From positions 806,001-870,000 of the forward strand of contig NZ_JAERSF010000002.1 of NCBI RefSeq assembly GCF_016735615.1: 64,000 bases of DNA, read 5' to 3'. The notes beneath the pieces were generated by a model. That model ran no database searches, was not told where the DNA came from, and saw nothing but the letters and a program-made list of their open reading frames with translations. Of the stretch, positions 42,664 to 50,723 are shown in pieces. Within the stretch, counting starts at the first letter, position 1; each line of letters begins with the position of its first letter. Origin of the DNA: Flavobacterium tagetis (GTDB lineage: Bacteria; Bacteroidota; Bacteroidia; Flavobacteriales; Flavobacteriaceae). The position numbers were made by a program, and so were the translations under genes.

Positions 42664-43053
42664 TTAGATCTTGCTTTTCAATGCTTCAGCATCAATATCA
42701 CTGTGCGAAACATCGTAAACTGCTTTTCCGTTTTTGATTAAAATCAACTGTGGAGATTCGTGATATACTCCAAATTTGCTCGCAATTTCATTTGAAATAT
42801 CCCTGTGTGCTATTAGATCTAAAAAATACGCATCAACAACTCCTTCAAGATCATATTCTCTTTCAAATTGTTTCAAAGCCATACGGCTGATACTACATCT
42901 TGTGCTATGCTTGAAAATTACAACAGGTCTTTCTTGAGAAATGGCTTCGATTTCCATTAATTGAAGCATATCTGTTAATTCTGTCCAGTTTACTTTACTT
43001 TTTTGAGCTTCTGAGTTCTCTGAACTTCCGAAGATTGAATTTAAAAAACTCAT
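42664..43053 (-). CDS. ytxJ: YtxJ-like thioredoxin-fold protein
   Basis: A 129-residue thioredoxin-fold protein of the YtxJ family, which is linked to the bacillithiol redox system. The single redox cysteine is in FKHSTRCSISRMALKQFE (about residue 53), and the cis-proline loop ESPQLILIKNGKAVYDVSH follows near 99. It has no CxxC, so it would work as a monothiol bacilliredoxin-like protein. It is monocistronic. Bacillithiol is known from Flavobacteria, which supports the call. Confidence 0.88.
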   Translation of the reverse strand: MSFLNSIFGSSENSEAQKSKVNWTELTDMLQLMEIEAISQERPVVIFKHSTRCSISRMALKQFEREYDLEGVVDAYFLDLIAHRDISNEIASKFGVYHESPQLILIKNGKAVYDVSHSDIDAEALKSKI

Positions 43054-43259
43054 ATTTGGCTTGTTTTATGACTTTTTGACATTTTAAATCGGGAAAAATC
43101 TGATTTTCACTGTCGTTTTGTCTGTTTCTGTACTATGGAATATAATTTGTCTATTTCAATGCAAAGTTAAATTATTTGGGTTAAAAAAGTACCTCAATAA
43201 ATCGTAACTTTAATCTTATAAAATGTCAAACAAATTAAATCAATCAAAATCGTAAAAAT

Positions 43260-45857
43260 ATGAATATAAATAAGTTTACTATTAAATCGCAAGAAGCCAT
43301 TCAGTTGTCGCAACAATTAGCGCAGCGAAATGGCCAGCAGCAAATTGAAAATGAACACATTTTCAAAGCCATTTTTGAAGTTGATGAAAACGTAGCGCCG
43401 TTTATTTTGAAAAAATTGAATGTAAACGTGCCTTTGTTTCTTCAAATTTTGGACAGTACAATTCAGAGTTTTCCAAAAGTTTCAGGAGGAGATGTAATGC
43501 TTTCTAGGGACGCAAACAAAGCTTTGAATGAAGCTGAAATCATTGCACAAAAAATGAACGACGAATATGTTTCGATCGAGCATTTAATTTTAGCCATTTT
43601 TGACTCAAAAAGTAAAGTTTCTCAGATTTTAAAAGATCAGGGAGTTACAGGAAAAGGTTTGAAAGCGGCTATTGAAGAATTAAGAAAAGGCGAAAGAGTA
43701 ACTTCGGCTTCAGCGGAAGAAACCTATAATTCGCTTAATAAATTCGCTAAAAACTTAAACGAATTAGCACGTACAGGAAAACTAGATCCAGTTATTGGGC
43801 GTGATGAAGAAATTCGTCGTGTATTGCAGATTCTAACTCGTAGAACCAAAAACAATCCAATGCTTATTGGTGAACCTGGAGTTGGTAAAACCGCAATTGC
43901 AGAAGGTTTAGCGCATAGAATTGTGGACGGAGACGTTCCAGAAAACTTAAAAGATAAAATCGTTTTCTCTCTAGATATGGGAGCTTTGATTGCCGGAGCG
44001 AAATACAAAGGAGAATTTGAAGAACGTTTAAAATCGGTTGTAAAAGAAGTTACGGCTGCAGACGGTGATATTGTTTTGTTTATCGATGAGATTCATACGC
44101 TTGTAGGAGCGGGTGGAGGTGAAGGCGCAATGGACGCTGCTAATATCTTGAAACCAGCTTTAGCGCGTGGAGAATTGAGAGCGATTGGTGCTACCACTTT
44201 AGATGAATATCAAAAATATTTTGAAAAGGATAAAGCGCTTGAAAGACGTTTCCAAAAAGTTCTTATTGACGAACCAGATACCGAAAGTGCTATTTCAATT
44301 TTGCGTGGTATCAAAGAAAAATACGAAACGCACCATAAAGTTCAGATTAAAGACGAAGCGATTATTGCTGCGGTTGAACTTTCACAAAGATATATTACGA
44401 ATCGTTTCTTACCAGATAAGGCGATTGACTTAATGGACGAAGCAGCTTCTAAACTGCGTATGGAAATCAATTCAAAACCTGAAGAATTAGATGTTTTGGA
44501 TCGTAAAATCATGCAGCTTGAAATTGAAATTGAAGCTATTAAACGTGAGAAAGAAGAAAGCAAACTGAAAATTTTAGGTATGGAATTGGCCAACCTGAAA
44601 GAAGAACGCAACGAAATCTATGCAAAATGGAAACAGGAAAAAGATATCGTTGACGGAATTCAGGCTGTAAAACACGAAATTGAAGACTTTAAATACGAAG
44701 CAGAACGTGCAGAGCGTGATGGAGATTATGGTAAAGTAGCCGAAATCCGTTACGGAAAAATAAAAGAAGCACAGGAACGTCAGGAAACTTTGCAAAAACA
44801 ATTGCTTGAATTCCAATCTGGAAATTCTTTAATCAAAGAAGAAGTAACCAGAGAAGATATTGCAGAAGTTGTGGCAAAATGGACGGGAATTCCAGTAACG
44901 AAAATGCTTCAGACAGAAAGAGAAAAACTATTACATCTTGAAGATGAATTGCACAAACGTGTAGTAGGTCAAGAAGAAGCGATAGAAGCGGTGAGTGATG
45001 CTGTTCGTAGAAGCCGTGCTGGTTTGCAGGATATGAAAAAACCTGTTGGATCATTCTTATTCTTAGGAACAACCGGAGTTGGTAAAACAGAGCTGGCAAA
45101 AGCTTTGGCAGAATATCTTTTTGATGATGAAAACGCCATGACTCGTATCGATATGAGCGAATACCAAGAACGTCACAGTGTGAGCCGTTTAGTTGGTGCA
45201 CCTCCAGGATATGTTGGGTACGATGAAGGTGGTCAATTGACAGAAGCTGTTCGTAGAAAACCATATTCTGTAGTGTTGTTAGACGAGATCGAAAAAGCGC
45301 ATCCGGATACTTTCAATATTTTATTGCAAGTTCTAGATGAAGGGCGTTTGACAGACAATAAAGGACGTTTGGCTGATTTTAGAAATACAATTATTATTAT
45401 GACCTCAAATATGGGAAGTAATATTATTCAGGAGAAATTTGAAAACCTAAAAGGAAGTGTTGAAGCAGCAACAGAAGCTGCTAAAAACGAAGTTCTAGGA
45501 TTGTTAAAACAAACTGTTCGCCCTGAGTTTATCAACCGTATCGATGAAATTGTCATGTTTACACCGCTTACGGTAGAGAACATCTCAAGAATTGTAAACT
45601 TACAGTTAAAGAGTGTTACCAAAATGTTGGCTCTGCAAGGCATCACAATGGATGCAACTCCAGAAGCTATTGCTTACTTGGCAGACAAAGGCTACGATCC
45701 GCATTTTGGAGCAAGACCTGTGAAACGTGTGGTTCAGAGAGAAGTTTTAAATCAATTGTCAAAAGAGATTTTGGCAGGAAACATTACAACAGACAGCATC
45801 ATTTTGTTAGATGCTTTCGATGGCAAGCTGGTTTTTAGAAACCAGACAGTTAAATAA
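43260..45857 (+). CDS. clpB: ATP-dependent disaggregase ClpB
   Basis: ClpB is a hexameric AAA+ chaperone that pulls proteins out of aggregates with DnaK. The 865 residues hold a Clp N-domain (1-145), AAA1 with Walker A GEPGVGKT (about 206) and Walker [14 protein letters not shown], a coiled-coil middle domain (about 400-530), and AAA2 with Walker A GTTGVGKT and [11 protein letters not shown]. The C-terminal part is complete. The 200-nt upstream region shows no CIRCE-type repeat that I can recognise, so heat regulation cannot be read. A terminator follows. Confidence 0.97.
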   Translation: MNINKFTIKSQEAIQLSQQLAQRNGQQQIENEHIFKAIFEVDENVAPFILKKLNVNVPLFLQILDSTIQSFPKVSGGDVMLSRDANKALNEAEIIAQKMNDEYVSIEHLILAIFDSKSKVSQILKDQGVTGKGLKAAIEELRKGERVTSASAEETYNSLNKFAKNLNELARTGKLDPVIGRDEEIRRVLQILTRRTKNNPMLIGEPGVGKTAIAEGLAHRIVDGDVPENLKDKIVFSLDMGALIAGAKYKGEFEERLKSVVKEVTAADGDIVLFIDEIHTLVGAGGGEGAMDAANILKPALARGELRAIGATTLDEYQKYFEKDKALERRFQKVLIDEPDTESAISILRGIKEKYETHHKVQIKDEAIIAAVELSQRYITNRFLPDKAIDLMDEAASKLRMEINSKPEELDVLDRKIMQLEIEIEAIKREKEESKLKILGMELANLKEERNEIYAKWKQEKDIVDGIQAVKHEIEDFKYEAERAERDGDYGKVAEIRYGKIKEAQERQETLQKQLLEFQSGNSLIKEEVTREDIAEVVAKWTGIPVTKMLQTEREKLLHLEDELHKRVVGQEEAIEAVSDAVRRSRAGLQDMKKPVGSFLFLGTTGVGKTELAKALAEYLFDDENAMTRIDMSEYQERHSVSRLVGAPPGYVGYDEGGQLTEAVRRKPYSVVLLDEIEKAHPDTFNILLQVLDEGRLTDNKGRLADFRNTIIIMTSNMGSNIIQEKFENLKGSVEAATEAAKNEVLGLLKQTVRPEFINRIDEIVMFTPLTVENISRIVNLQLKSVTKMLALQGITMDATPEAIAYLADKGYDPHFGARPVKRVVQREVLNQLSKEILAGNITTDSIILLDAFDGKLVFRNQTVK

Positions 45858-45880
45858 TTATTTTTTTTAGTTAATCTTGG

Positions 45881-45917
45881 AAAAGCATCAGTGTTAAAAA
45901 GCTGATGCTTTTTTTGT
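45881..45917 (+). terminator. Terminator of clpB
   Basis: AAAAGCATCAG (45881-45891) pairs with CTGATGCTTTT (45902-45912) before a T run. A nearly identical stem follows the gene at 46520. Confidence 0.92.
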
Positions 45918-45970
45918 TAATATTTAATCGGTTTTAATCTTTCTTAGCCCTTATTTTATGTAAGAAATAG

Positions 45971-46007
45971 CATATATTTGATTCGCAACTATTAAATCAA
46001 ATATATG
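45971..46007 (+). promoter_or_regulatory. 13-bp inverted repeat over the promoter and start codon of the 46005 gene
   Basis: CATATATTTGATT (45971-45983) and AATCAAATATATG (45995-46007) are perfect inverted arms with an 11-nt spacer. The left arm contains TATATTTG (45973-45980), which fits the -7 consensus, and the right arm ends with the ATG. It could be an operator or a translation-masking hairpin. Confidence 0.65.
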
Positions 46008-46496
46008 AAAAGAAACCAAAGAACATTTTTAATTCTAGTTCTTGCCAGTTTTTCATTTGTAACTCATTCTTACGCGCAAGAAAGCATTGTTGTTACTGGA
46101 GGAAAAGGTACAGGATCTGGTGGCGCTGCAAGTTATTCAGTTGGGCAAATTGCCGATATACAATTGAAGGGAAGTGGCGGTTCTGCACAGCAAGGCATTC
46201 AGCAAGCTTACGAAATAGCCACTTTAAGCAATGACAAATTCGATGAAATTAGTTTAGTCATGACGGCTTTTCCAAATCCTGTTGTTGATGAACTAAATCT
46301 TATTGTTGAGAACAATAAATTTGAAAACTTGTCTTATAATTTATTTGATATTAATGGGCGAATATTATCAAAAGCGTTCAATATCACTTCATCAGAAACA
46401 AAGGTGTCTATGCAAGGATTGGCGCAGGGAGTTTATTTTCTAGCAGTGAATAACAATTCTAAAACAATCAAAACTTTTAAAATCATTAAAAAATAA
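46005..46496 (+). CDS. Small secreted protein with T9SS sorting domain
   Basis: A 163-residue exported protein. A signal peptide (MKRNQRTFLILVLASFSFVTHSYAQ) is followed by a Gly/Ser-rich stretch of about 60 residues (TGGKGTGSGGAASYSVGQIAD) and then a type A sorting domain from about residue 80 (MTAFPNPVVDELNLIVEN to GLAQGVYFLAVNNNSKTIKTFKIIKK). The cargo part is therefore very short. It is probably a cell-surface protein; its ligand is unknown. The next gene begins 23 nt later. Confidence 0.85.
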   Translation: MKRNQRTFLILVLASFSFVTHSYAQESIVVTGGKGTGSGGAASYSVGQIADIQLKGSGGSAQQGIQQAYEIATLSNDKFDEISLVMTAFPNPVVDELNLIVENNKFENLSYNLFDINGRILSKAFNITSSETKVSMQGLAQGVYFLAVNNNSKTIKTFKIIKK

Positions 46497-46519
46497 AATT
46501 CTAAACAGCAGAAAGATAT

Positions 46520-47560
46520 ATGAGAAAAATTACTCTAGCATTTTTATTATTAAGTTCTTTTACAATCTTATTCGCGCAAGCGCCACAGAAAATGAATTAT
46601 CAATCTGTAATTCGTAAAACAGATGGAACGTTACTTTCAAATACCGTAGTGGGTATAAAAACCAGTATTTTGTTAGGTTCTGCTACAGGAACAGCATCTT
46701 ATGTAGAAACACAGACAGCAACAACAAACACTAACGGATTGGCAACTATAGAAATAGGAGGAGGAACACCCGTTACAGGAACTTTCTCTGGAATAGATTG
46801 GGGGGCTGGCTCTCATTTCGTTAAAACAGAAATTGACCCAGCAGGAGGAACCAATTATACAATTAGTGGTACAAGCCAGCTTTTAAGTGTTCCTTATGCT
46901 TTATATGCAGGAAGTACTCAGAACAAGGGAAAGACAAGCATCGTAATAACAGGTGATATTACTGATACTGAAGCAGTAGCAAAAATAGAAGCTGAGTTTG
47001 GGCCTGGTACTGAAAATATTTATGTGTTAGGAACAACAAACTTGACTACTCTAGATTTAAGCATTCTAAAAAATGTGGTAAATTTAAATATAAGTGAAAA
47101 TGTAAATTTAAGTTCTATAAACTTTAGTAATCTTGTTGAAATCTATAATAAGTTAAATATAGAGAATAACGATCAGTTAACTTTGGTGTCATTCCCGGTT
47201 CTAAAGATAGTTCATGGTTTTGATACAGCGATTATAAGTAATCCAGCTTTAACATCTATTTCGATGCCATTATTAACAACTTCTAAAGGAATATTTTTTA
47301 GAGGAAATCATGTACTTAGTTCTATTGATTTACCATTGCTGTCCAAAGTTCATAATGGTGAAGCAAGTCTTAATTTTAATGAGAATGCACTTTCGAGCTC
47401 ACAGGTTAATTTAATTTTAAATAGATTGCTAAATGTTGCTCCATTTTCGGGAAGTTATATTAATTTGATAGATCAAAATCCTCCAGCTCCTCCTACAGGA
47501 CAAGGCATTATTGATAAAGCAACCTTAATTAGTAGGGGACAGAATGTAAGGACTGATTAA
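46520..47560 (+). CDS. Secreted surface protein with leucine-rich-like repeats
   Basis: A 346-residue exported protein with a signal peptide (MRKITLAFLLLSSFTILFAQ). The N-terminal half (PQKMNYQSVIRKTDGTLLSN ... SVPYALYAG) is the widespread Bacteroidetes surface module often found before collar or tail-fibre-like parts. The second half has repeated solenoid strands (LTTLDLSILKNVVNLNISENVNLSSINF) like receptor-L or LRR folds. No C-terminal sorting domain is visible. It probably acts with the preceding T9SS protein; function unknown. Confidence 0.82.
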   Translation: MRKITLAFLLLSSFTILFAQAPQKMNYQSVIRKTDGTLLSNTVVGIKTSILLGSATGTASYVETQTATTNTNGLATIEIGGGTPVTGTFSGIDWGAGSHFVKTEIDPAGGTNYTISGTSQLLSVPYALYAGSTQNKGKTSIVITGDITDTEAVAKIEAEFGPGTENIYVLGTTNLTTLDLSILKNVVNLNISENVNLSSINFSNLVEIYNKLNIENNDQLTLVSFPVLKIVHGFDTAIISNPALTSISMPLLTTSKGIFFRGNHVLSSIDLPLLSKVHNGEASLNFNENALSSSQVNLILNRLLNVAPFSGSYINLIDQNPPAPPTGQGIIDKATLISRGQNVRTD

Positions 47561-47581
47561 TTTTGAATAATCAATTGTGGT

Positions 47582-47613
47582 AAAGCATCAGTTTTTAGCT
47601 GATGCTTTTTTTG
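47582..47613 (+). terminator. Terminator of the secreted-protein pair
   Basis: AAAGCATCAG (47582-47591) pairs with CTGATGCTTT (47599-47608) before Ts. The stem sequence matches that of the clpB terminator. Confidence 0.92.
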
Positions 47614-47723
47614 TGCCCAAAATTTTGAAACTTTTAGTCTAATTCATATAACGAGATATCTTCAAAAAAGAATCAATTTTAAATAAATAAAATCAGCAAA
47701 TTATTAATTTAAAATTCAAAATC

Positions 47724-47843
47724 ATGAACAATATTTTCAGAGGATTATTAGCAGGATATGGAGCTAAGAAGTTAGGCGGAGGCTGTTTCGGAACTATTAT
47801 AGTTTTTATTATTCTTTGGGTTCTTTTAGGGCAATGCAACTAA
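47724..47843 (+). CDS. 39-residue membrane protein
   Basis: A small frame encodes MNNIFRGLLAGYGAKKLGGG followed by CFGTIIVFIILWVLLGQCN. A short Gly-rich amphipathic part precedes one hydrophobic helix of about 17 residues. It begins after a terminator and lies 113 nt before the DUF808 gene. Similar short proteins occur in Flavobacteria as far as I recall, and the codon use is normal for the window. It is most likely a real membrane miniprotein of unknown role. Confidence 0.65.
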   Translation: MNNIFRGLLAGYGAKKLGGGCFGTIIVFIILWVLLGQCN

Positions 47844-47956
47844 AAATACAATACAGAAAATTACGAATAAAAAACACAAATTTTGATGCAATATTATTGG
47901 GAAGATTAAGTCAAAATGTCTAGATTCGCATCACTAAAAAAATAAATTTTTAAAAA

Positions 47957-48835
47957 ATGGGTTCAGGTTTTTTCGCATTATTAGATGATATCGCAGCAAT
48001 TATGGATGATGTTGCAGTAATGAGTAAAGTTGCTGCAAAAAAAACAGCAGGAATTTTGGGTGACGATTTAGCGGTAAATGCCGAAAAAGCTTCAGGATTT
48101 GCTTCGTCAAGAGAGTTGCCAGTTTTATGGGCAATCAGTAAAGGTTCTCTATTAAATAAAATCATTATTCTTCCAATCGCGTTTTTGTTAAGTGCATTTT
48201 TTCCAATTGCAATTATGGTAATTTTAGTTTTGGGAGGATTGTTTTTAGCTTATGAAGGAGCCGAAAAAATTTATGAGTTTATTGTTCCTCACAAACATGA
48301 AGAATCTGAAGGAATAACTGACGAAGTGCTTACTGAAGAAGAGATTTTGGTAATTGAAAAAGACAAAGTAAAATCGGCAATCGTAACCGATTTTATTCTT
48401 TCTGTAGAGATCGTAATCATAGCACTTGGAACCGTAATCGGGAAACCATTAGTGTCGCAGATTGTTACAGTATCTATTATTGCCTTAATCGCAACCATTG
48501 GAGTTTACGGCATCGTAGCACTTATTGTTCGCATGGATGAAGTAGGTTTCAAAATGATTCAGCATAGCAAGAAAGAAAAAAGTCTTTTAAAAAGTATAGG
48601 AAACATACTGGTTCAGGCGCTTCCTAAAGTAATTAAAGCTCTAACTGTTATCGGGACAATTGCCTTAATCTTAGTTGCAGGCGGATTATTCGTTCATAAC
48701 ATTGAATTCTTTCACCACCTTCTGCCAAACTTTCCTTCAATTATAAAAGAATTTGCAATCGGACTTATAATTGGTTTTATTGTTTTAGGAATTGTAAATC
48801 TCTTCAAAAAGATTTTTCAAAAGAAAAAAGCTTAA
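47957..48835 (+). CDS. DUF808 (YedI-type) membrane protein
   Basis: A 292-residue inner-membrane protein of the DUF808 family. The characteristic N-terminus GSGFFALLDDIAAIMDDVAVMSKVAAKKTAGILGDDLAVNA is intact. About six transmembrane helices follow, and the C-terminus is basic (FKKIFQKKKA). Function is unknown. The small membrane protein at 47724 lies just upstream and may be co-expressed. A terminator follows. Confidence 0.92.
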   Translation: MGSGFFALLDDIAAIMDDVAVMSKVAAKKTAGILGDDLAVNAEKASGFASSRELPVLWAISKGSLLNKIIILPIAFLLSAFFPIAIMVILVLGGLFLAYEGAEKIYEFIVPHKHEESEGITDEVLTEEEILVIEKDKVKSAIVTDFILSVEIVIIALGTVIGKPLVSQIVTVSIIALIATIGVYGIVALIVRMDEVGFKMIQHSKKEKSLLKSIGNILVQALPKVIKALTVIGTIALILVAGGLFVHNIEFFHHLLPNFPSIIKEFAIGLIIGFIVLGIVNLFKKIFQKKKA

Positions 48836-48858
48836 TTTAGTTTAAAAATATAGTAACG

Positions 48859-48888
48859 AAACATCAGTTAACGCTGATGTTTTTTTTG
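48859..48888 (+). terminator. Terminator of the DUF808 gene
   Basis: AACATCAG (48860-48867) pairs with CTGATGTT (48874-48881) and continues into Ts, sharing the CATCAG stem of two other terminators in the window. Confidence 0.85.
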
Positions 48889-49020
48889 TTTTTATAAGCA
48901 GATCAATTCATTTAAAAGAGAGTCCTGTCCCGCTATCCACTATATTTTTTGTTGTGAACCCCACAACAAAAAGATGCCGTTTCTATCGGGGCTACTCTGG
49001 AGTTTTTTTGTTTTTATAAG
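48881..49020. mobile_element. Hairpin element of 104 bp between 18-bp direct repeats
   Basis: TTTTTTTGTTTTTATAAG occurs at 48881-48898 and again at 49003-49020. The 104 bp between carry no reading frame but form a long imperfect hairpin: AGAGT (48919-48923) with ACTCT (48994-48998), CCCG (48929-48932) with CGGG (48987-48990), and an 11-bp apical stem TTTTTGTTGTG (48946-48956) with CACAACAAAAA (48962-48972), loop AACCC. This resembles a known dispersed Flavobacterium repeat. Direct repeats of this length suggest insertion with a duplicated target, or local slippage. The rest of the 337-nt gap holds the ECF promoter described separately. Confidence 0.65.
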
Positions 49021-49098
49021 AAATAACGGTATTTTTTAAATATTTTTTTATTAAATAAGTTGTTGAATTTGAAAAGATTAATTGCTGATCTAATTTTT

Positions 49099-49139
49099 TT
49101 AACATTTTTGTTAAGCAACCTTTACAATTAAGCTGCGTC
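49099..49139 (+). promoter_or_regulatory. Apparent ECF-sigma promoter of the lipoprotein gene
   Basis: AAC (49117-49119, within AAGCAACC) and CGTC (49136-49139, within GCTGCGTCTTC) are separated by 16 nt, matching the AAC/CGTC pattern of ECF-sigma promoters. A TTAACA/TGTTAA hairpin lies just upstream at 49099-49114. No good TAnnTTTG box is seen nearby. The start codon follows 33 nt after CGTC. Confidence 0.6.
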
Positions 49140-49172
49140 TTCATAGTAATTAACAATTAATTATTATTTTAT

Positions 49173-49583
49173 ATGAAAAGTTTTAGATTAAAAACAGCTT
49201 TAGTAGTATTATTTTTATCAATTGGATTTGTTTCATGCAGTAATGACGACGACAAAGACACTCCAGCTCCAACAACAAAAGCAGCTTTAGTAACTGAAAT
49301 CAAAGGACCAGAAACAGGAAAAGTAAATGATGAGCTAAGCTACGATGTGACTTACACAGTAGATAATGCTTGTGCAGAATTTGATAAAATCTCAGAAGTG
49401 ACAATTGGATCTGTAAAAGGTTTGCAGGTAATTGCTAAATATCCATCTCAGGTTTGTACACAGCAAGTGCCAGAACCAAAAAAGACTGTTTACAAATTTA
49501 AGTCTGCAACAAAAGGAACTTTCGAAATTAAATTCAAAAAATCAGAAACAGAATTCCTTACTCAAAAAGTAGTTATCGAATAA
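49173..49583 (+). CDS. Small lipoprotein
   Basis: A 136-residue exported lipoprotein. The signal sequence ends in the lipobox FVSC with Cys22, followed by the acidic SNDDDKD typical of surface-export signals in Bacteroidetes. The mature part looks like an immunoglobulin-type beta sandwich (KVNDELSYDVTYTVDNACAEF ... GTFEIKFKKSETEFLTQKVVIE), and two cysteines could form a disulfide. The function is unknown. Its apparent ECF promoter suggests control by an envelope-stress or surface sigma factor. Confidence 0.82.
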   Translation: MKSFRLKTALVVLFLSIGFVSCSNDDDKDTPAPTTKAALVTEIKGPETGKVNDELSYDVTYTVDNACAEFDKISEVTIGSVKGLQVIAKYPSQVCTQQVPEPKKTVYKFKSATKGTFEIKFKKSETEFLTQKVVIE

Positions 49584-49614
49584 CAAAAGCTTAGTTGAAT
49601 TTTTTTAGGTTGAT

Positions 49615-49658
49615 AAGCCATTTTGCTCAGTTCTCAATTGATGTAAAATGGCTTTTTT
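49615..49658 (+). terminator. Terminator of the lipoprotein gene
   Basis: AAGCCATTTT (49615-49624) pairs with AAAATGGCTT (49645-49654) before Ts, with a 20-nt loop. Confidence 0.8.
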
Positions 49659-49711
49659 AATTTTGAAATAAGGATACAATTCTATTAGTTGTTATATAAA
49701 AGTTATCAACT

Positions 49712-49741
49712 TTGCCATTCCTTTAAAAAGTATTATTTTTG
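49712..49741 (+). promoter_or_regulatory. Promoter of the N-carbamoylputrescine amidase gene
   Basis: TTG at 49712-49714 and TATTTTTG at 49734-49741 are 19 nt apart and match the consensus. The ATG at 49760 lies 18 nt after the -7 box. Confidence 0.75.
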
Positions 49742-49759
49742 CACTCTAAATTTTATGTC

Positions 49760-50650
49760 ATGCCGAAAAGAAAATATAAAATATCAGTAATTCAGTTAAA
49801 TCTGAATGATGTTGCCGAAAATAATCTTAAAAAATGTATTAGCTGGGTAAGAGACGCTGCAAGTCAAGGTGCAGAAGTTATCTTATTACCTGAATTATAT
49901 AGCAGTCATTATTTTTGTCAAAGTGAAGATGTAGAGAATTTTGCATTAGCAGAACCGCTTTACAGCACTTCATTTATTGCGTTTAGTGAATTGGCAAAAG
50001 AATTAGGAGTTGTAATTATTGTTCCTTTCTTTGAGAAAAGAATGGCTGGAATCTATCATAACAGTGCTTATATTATTGATACTGATGGAACTGAAGCTGG
50101 TCTATATCGTAAAATGCATATTCCGGACGATCCTCATTTCTATGAAAAATTCTATTTCACTCCAGGTGACTTAGGTTTCCAAGCGATTGAAACTAAAAAA
50201 GGAACTGTTGGAACTTTAATCTGCTGGGATCAATGGTATCCAGAAGCAGCTCGTATTACAGCGCTTAAAGGAGCAGAAGTTTTATTCTACCCAACAGCAA
50301 TTGGATGGCATCCAAAAGAAAAAGAGCAATACGGAGAGAATCAGTATGGTGCTTGGATGAATGTAATGAAAGGTCATGCTGTTGCGAATGGCGTTTTCGT
50401 TGCAGCGGCGAACAGAATCGGTCTTGAAAAATATCTTGAAGGAACAGAAGGAATTCAATTTTGGGGAGCTTCTTTCATTGCTGGACCGCAAGGAGAAATT
50501 TTAGCTCAGGCTTCACACGATAAGGAAGAAATCTTAATTGCTGAGGTTGATTTAGATTTACAAGAAAATGTTCGTCAAAACTGGCCGTTTTTTAGAGACA
50601 GAAGAATTGATGCTTTTGGGGATATTACAAAAAGAGCAATCGATAAATAA
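49760..50650 (+). CDS. aguB: N-carbamoylputrescine amidase
   Basis: This nitrilase-family enzyme hydrolyses N-carbamoylputrescine to putrescine, CO2 and ammonia. The start at 49760 (MPKRKYKISVIQLNLND) gives 296 residues; an in-frame TTG at 49739 overlaps the promoter. The Glu-Lys-Cys triad is seen in VILLPELYSS, LYRKMHIPDDP and TLICWDQWYPEAAR. The last two motifs carry the substrate residues characteristic of AguB. Agmatine deiminase, the preceding enzyme, is encoded 3.2 kb away on the same strand. Confidence 0.93.
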   Translation: MPKRKYKISVIQLNLNDVAENNLKKCISWVRDAASQGAEVILLPELYSSHYFCQSEDVENFALAEPLYSTSFIAFSELAKELGVVIIVPFFEKRMAGIYHNSAYIIDTDGTEAGLYRKMHIPDDPHFYEKFYFTPGDLGFQAIETKKGTVGTLICWDQWYPEAARITALKGAEVLFYPTAIGWHPKEKEQYGENQYGAWMNVMKGHAVANGVFVAAANRIGLEKYLEGTEGIQFWGASFIAGPQGEILAQASHDKEEILIAEVDLDLQENVRQNWPFFRDRRIDAFGDITKRAIDK

Positions 50651-50671
50651 TTTTGATTTATCTAAAATATA

Positions 50672-50704
50672 AAAAGGGCAAAATATTAAATTTTGCCCTT
50701 TTCT
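50672..50704. terminator. Bidirectional terminator between aguB and the OmpA-family gene
   Basis: AAAAGGGCAAAA (50672-50683) pairs over 12 bp with TTTTGCCCTTTT (50691-50702) between the two convergent genes. Confidence 0.9.
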
Positions 50705-50723
50705 GTTTTTAGCTTTATATATA

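Noticed and set aside
43054..43259. CIRCE-type heat-shock operator before clpB
   Set aside because: No TTAGCACTC-N9-GAGTGCTAA match or other convincing inverted repeat is visible.
44833..45264. Minus-strand 143-codon frame inside clpB
   Set aside because: It is a shadow of the clpB coding sequence on the other strand, with Leu/His-rich composition and no start context.
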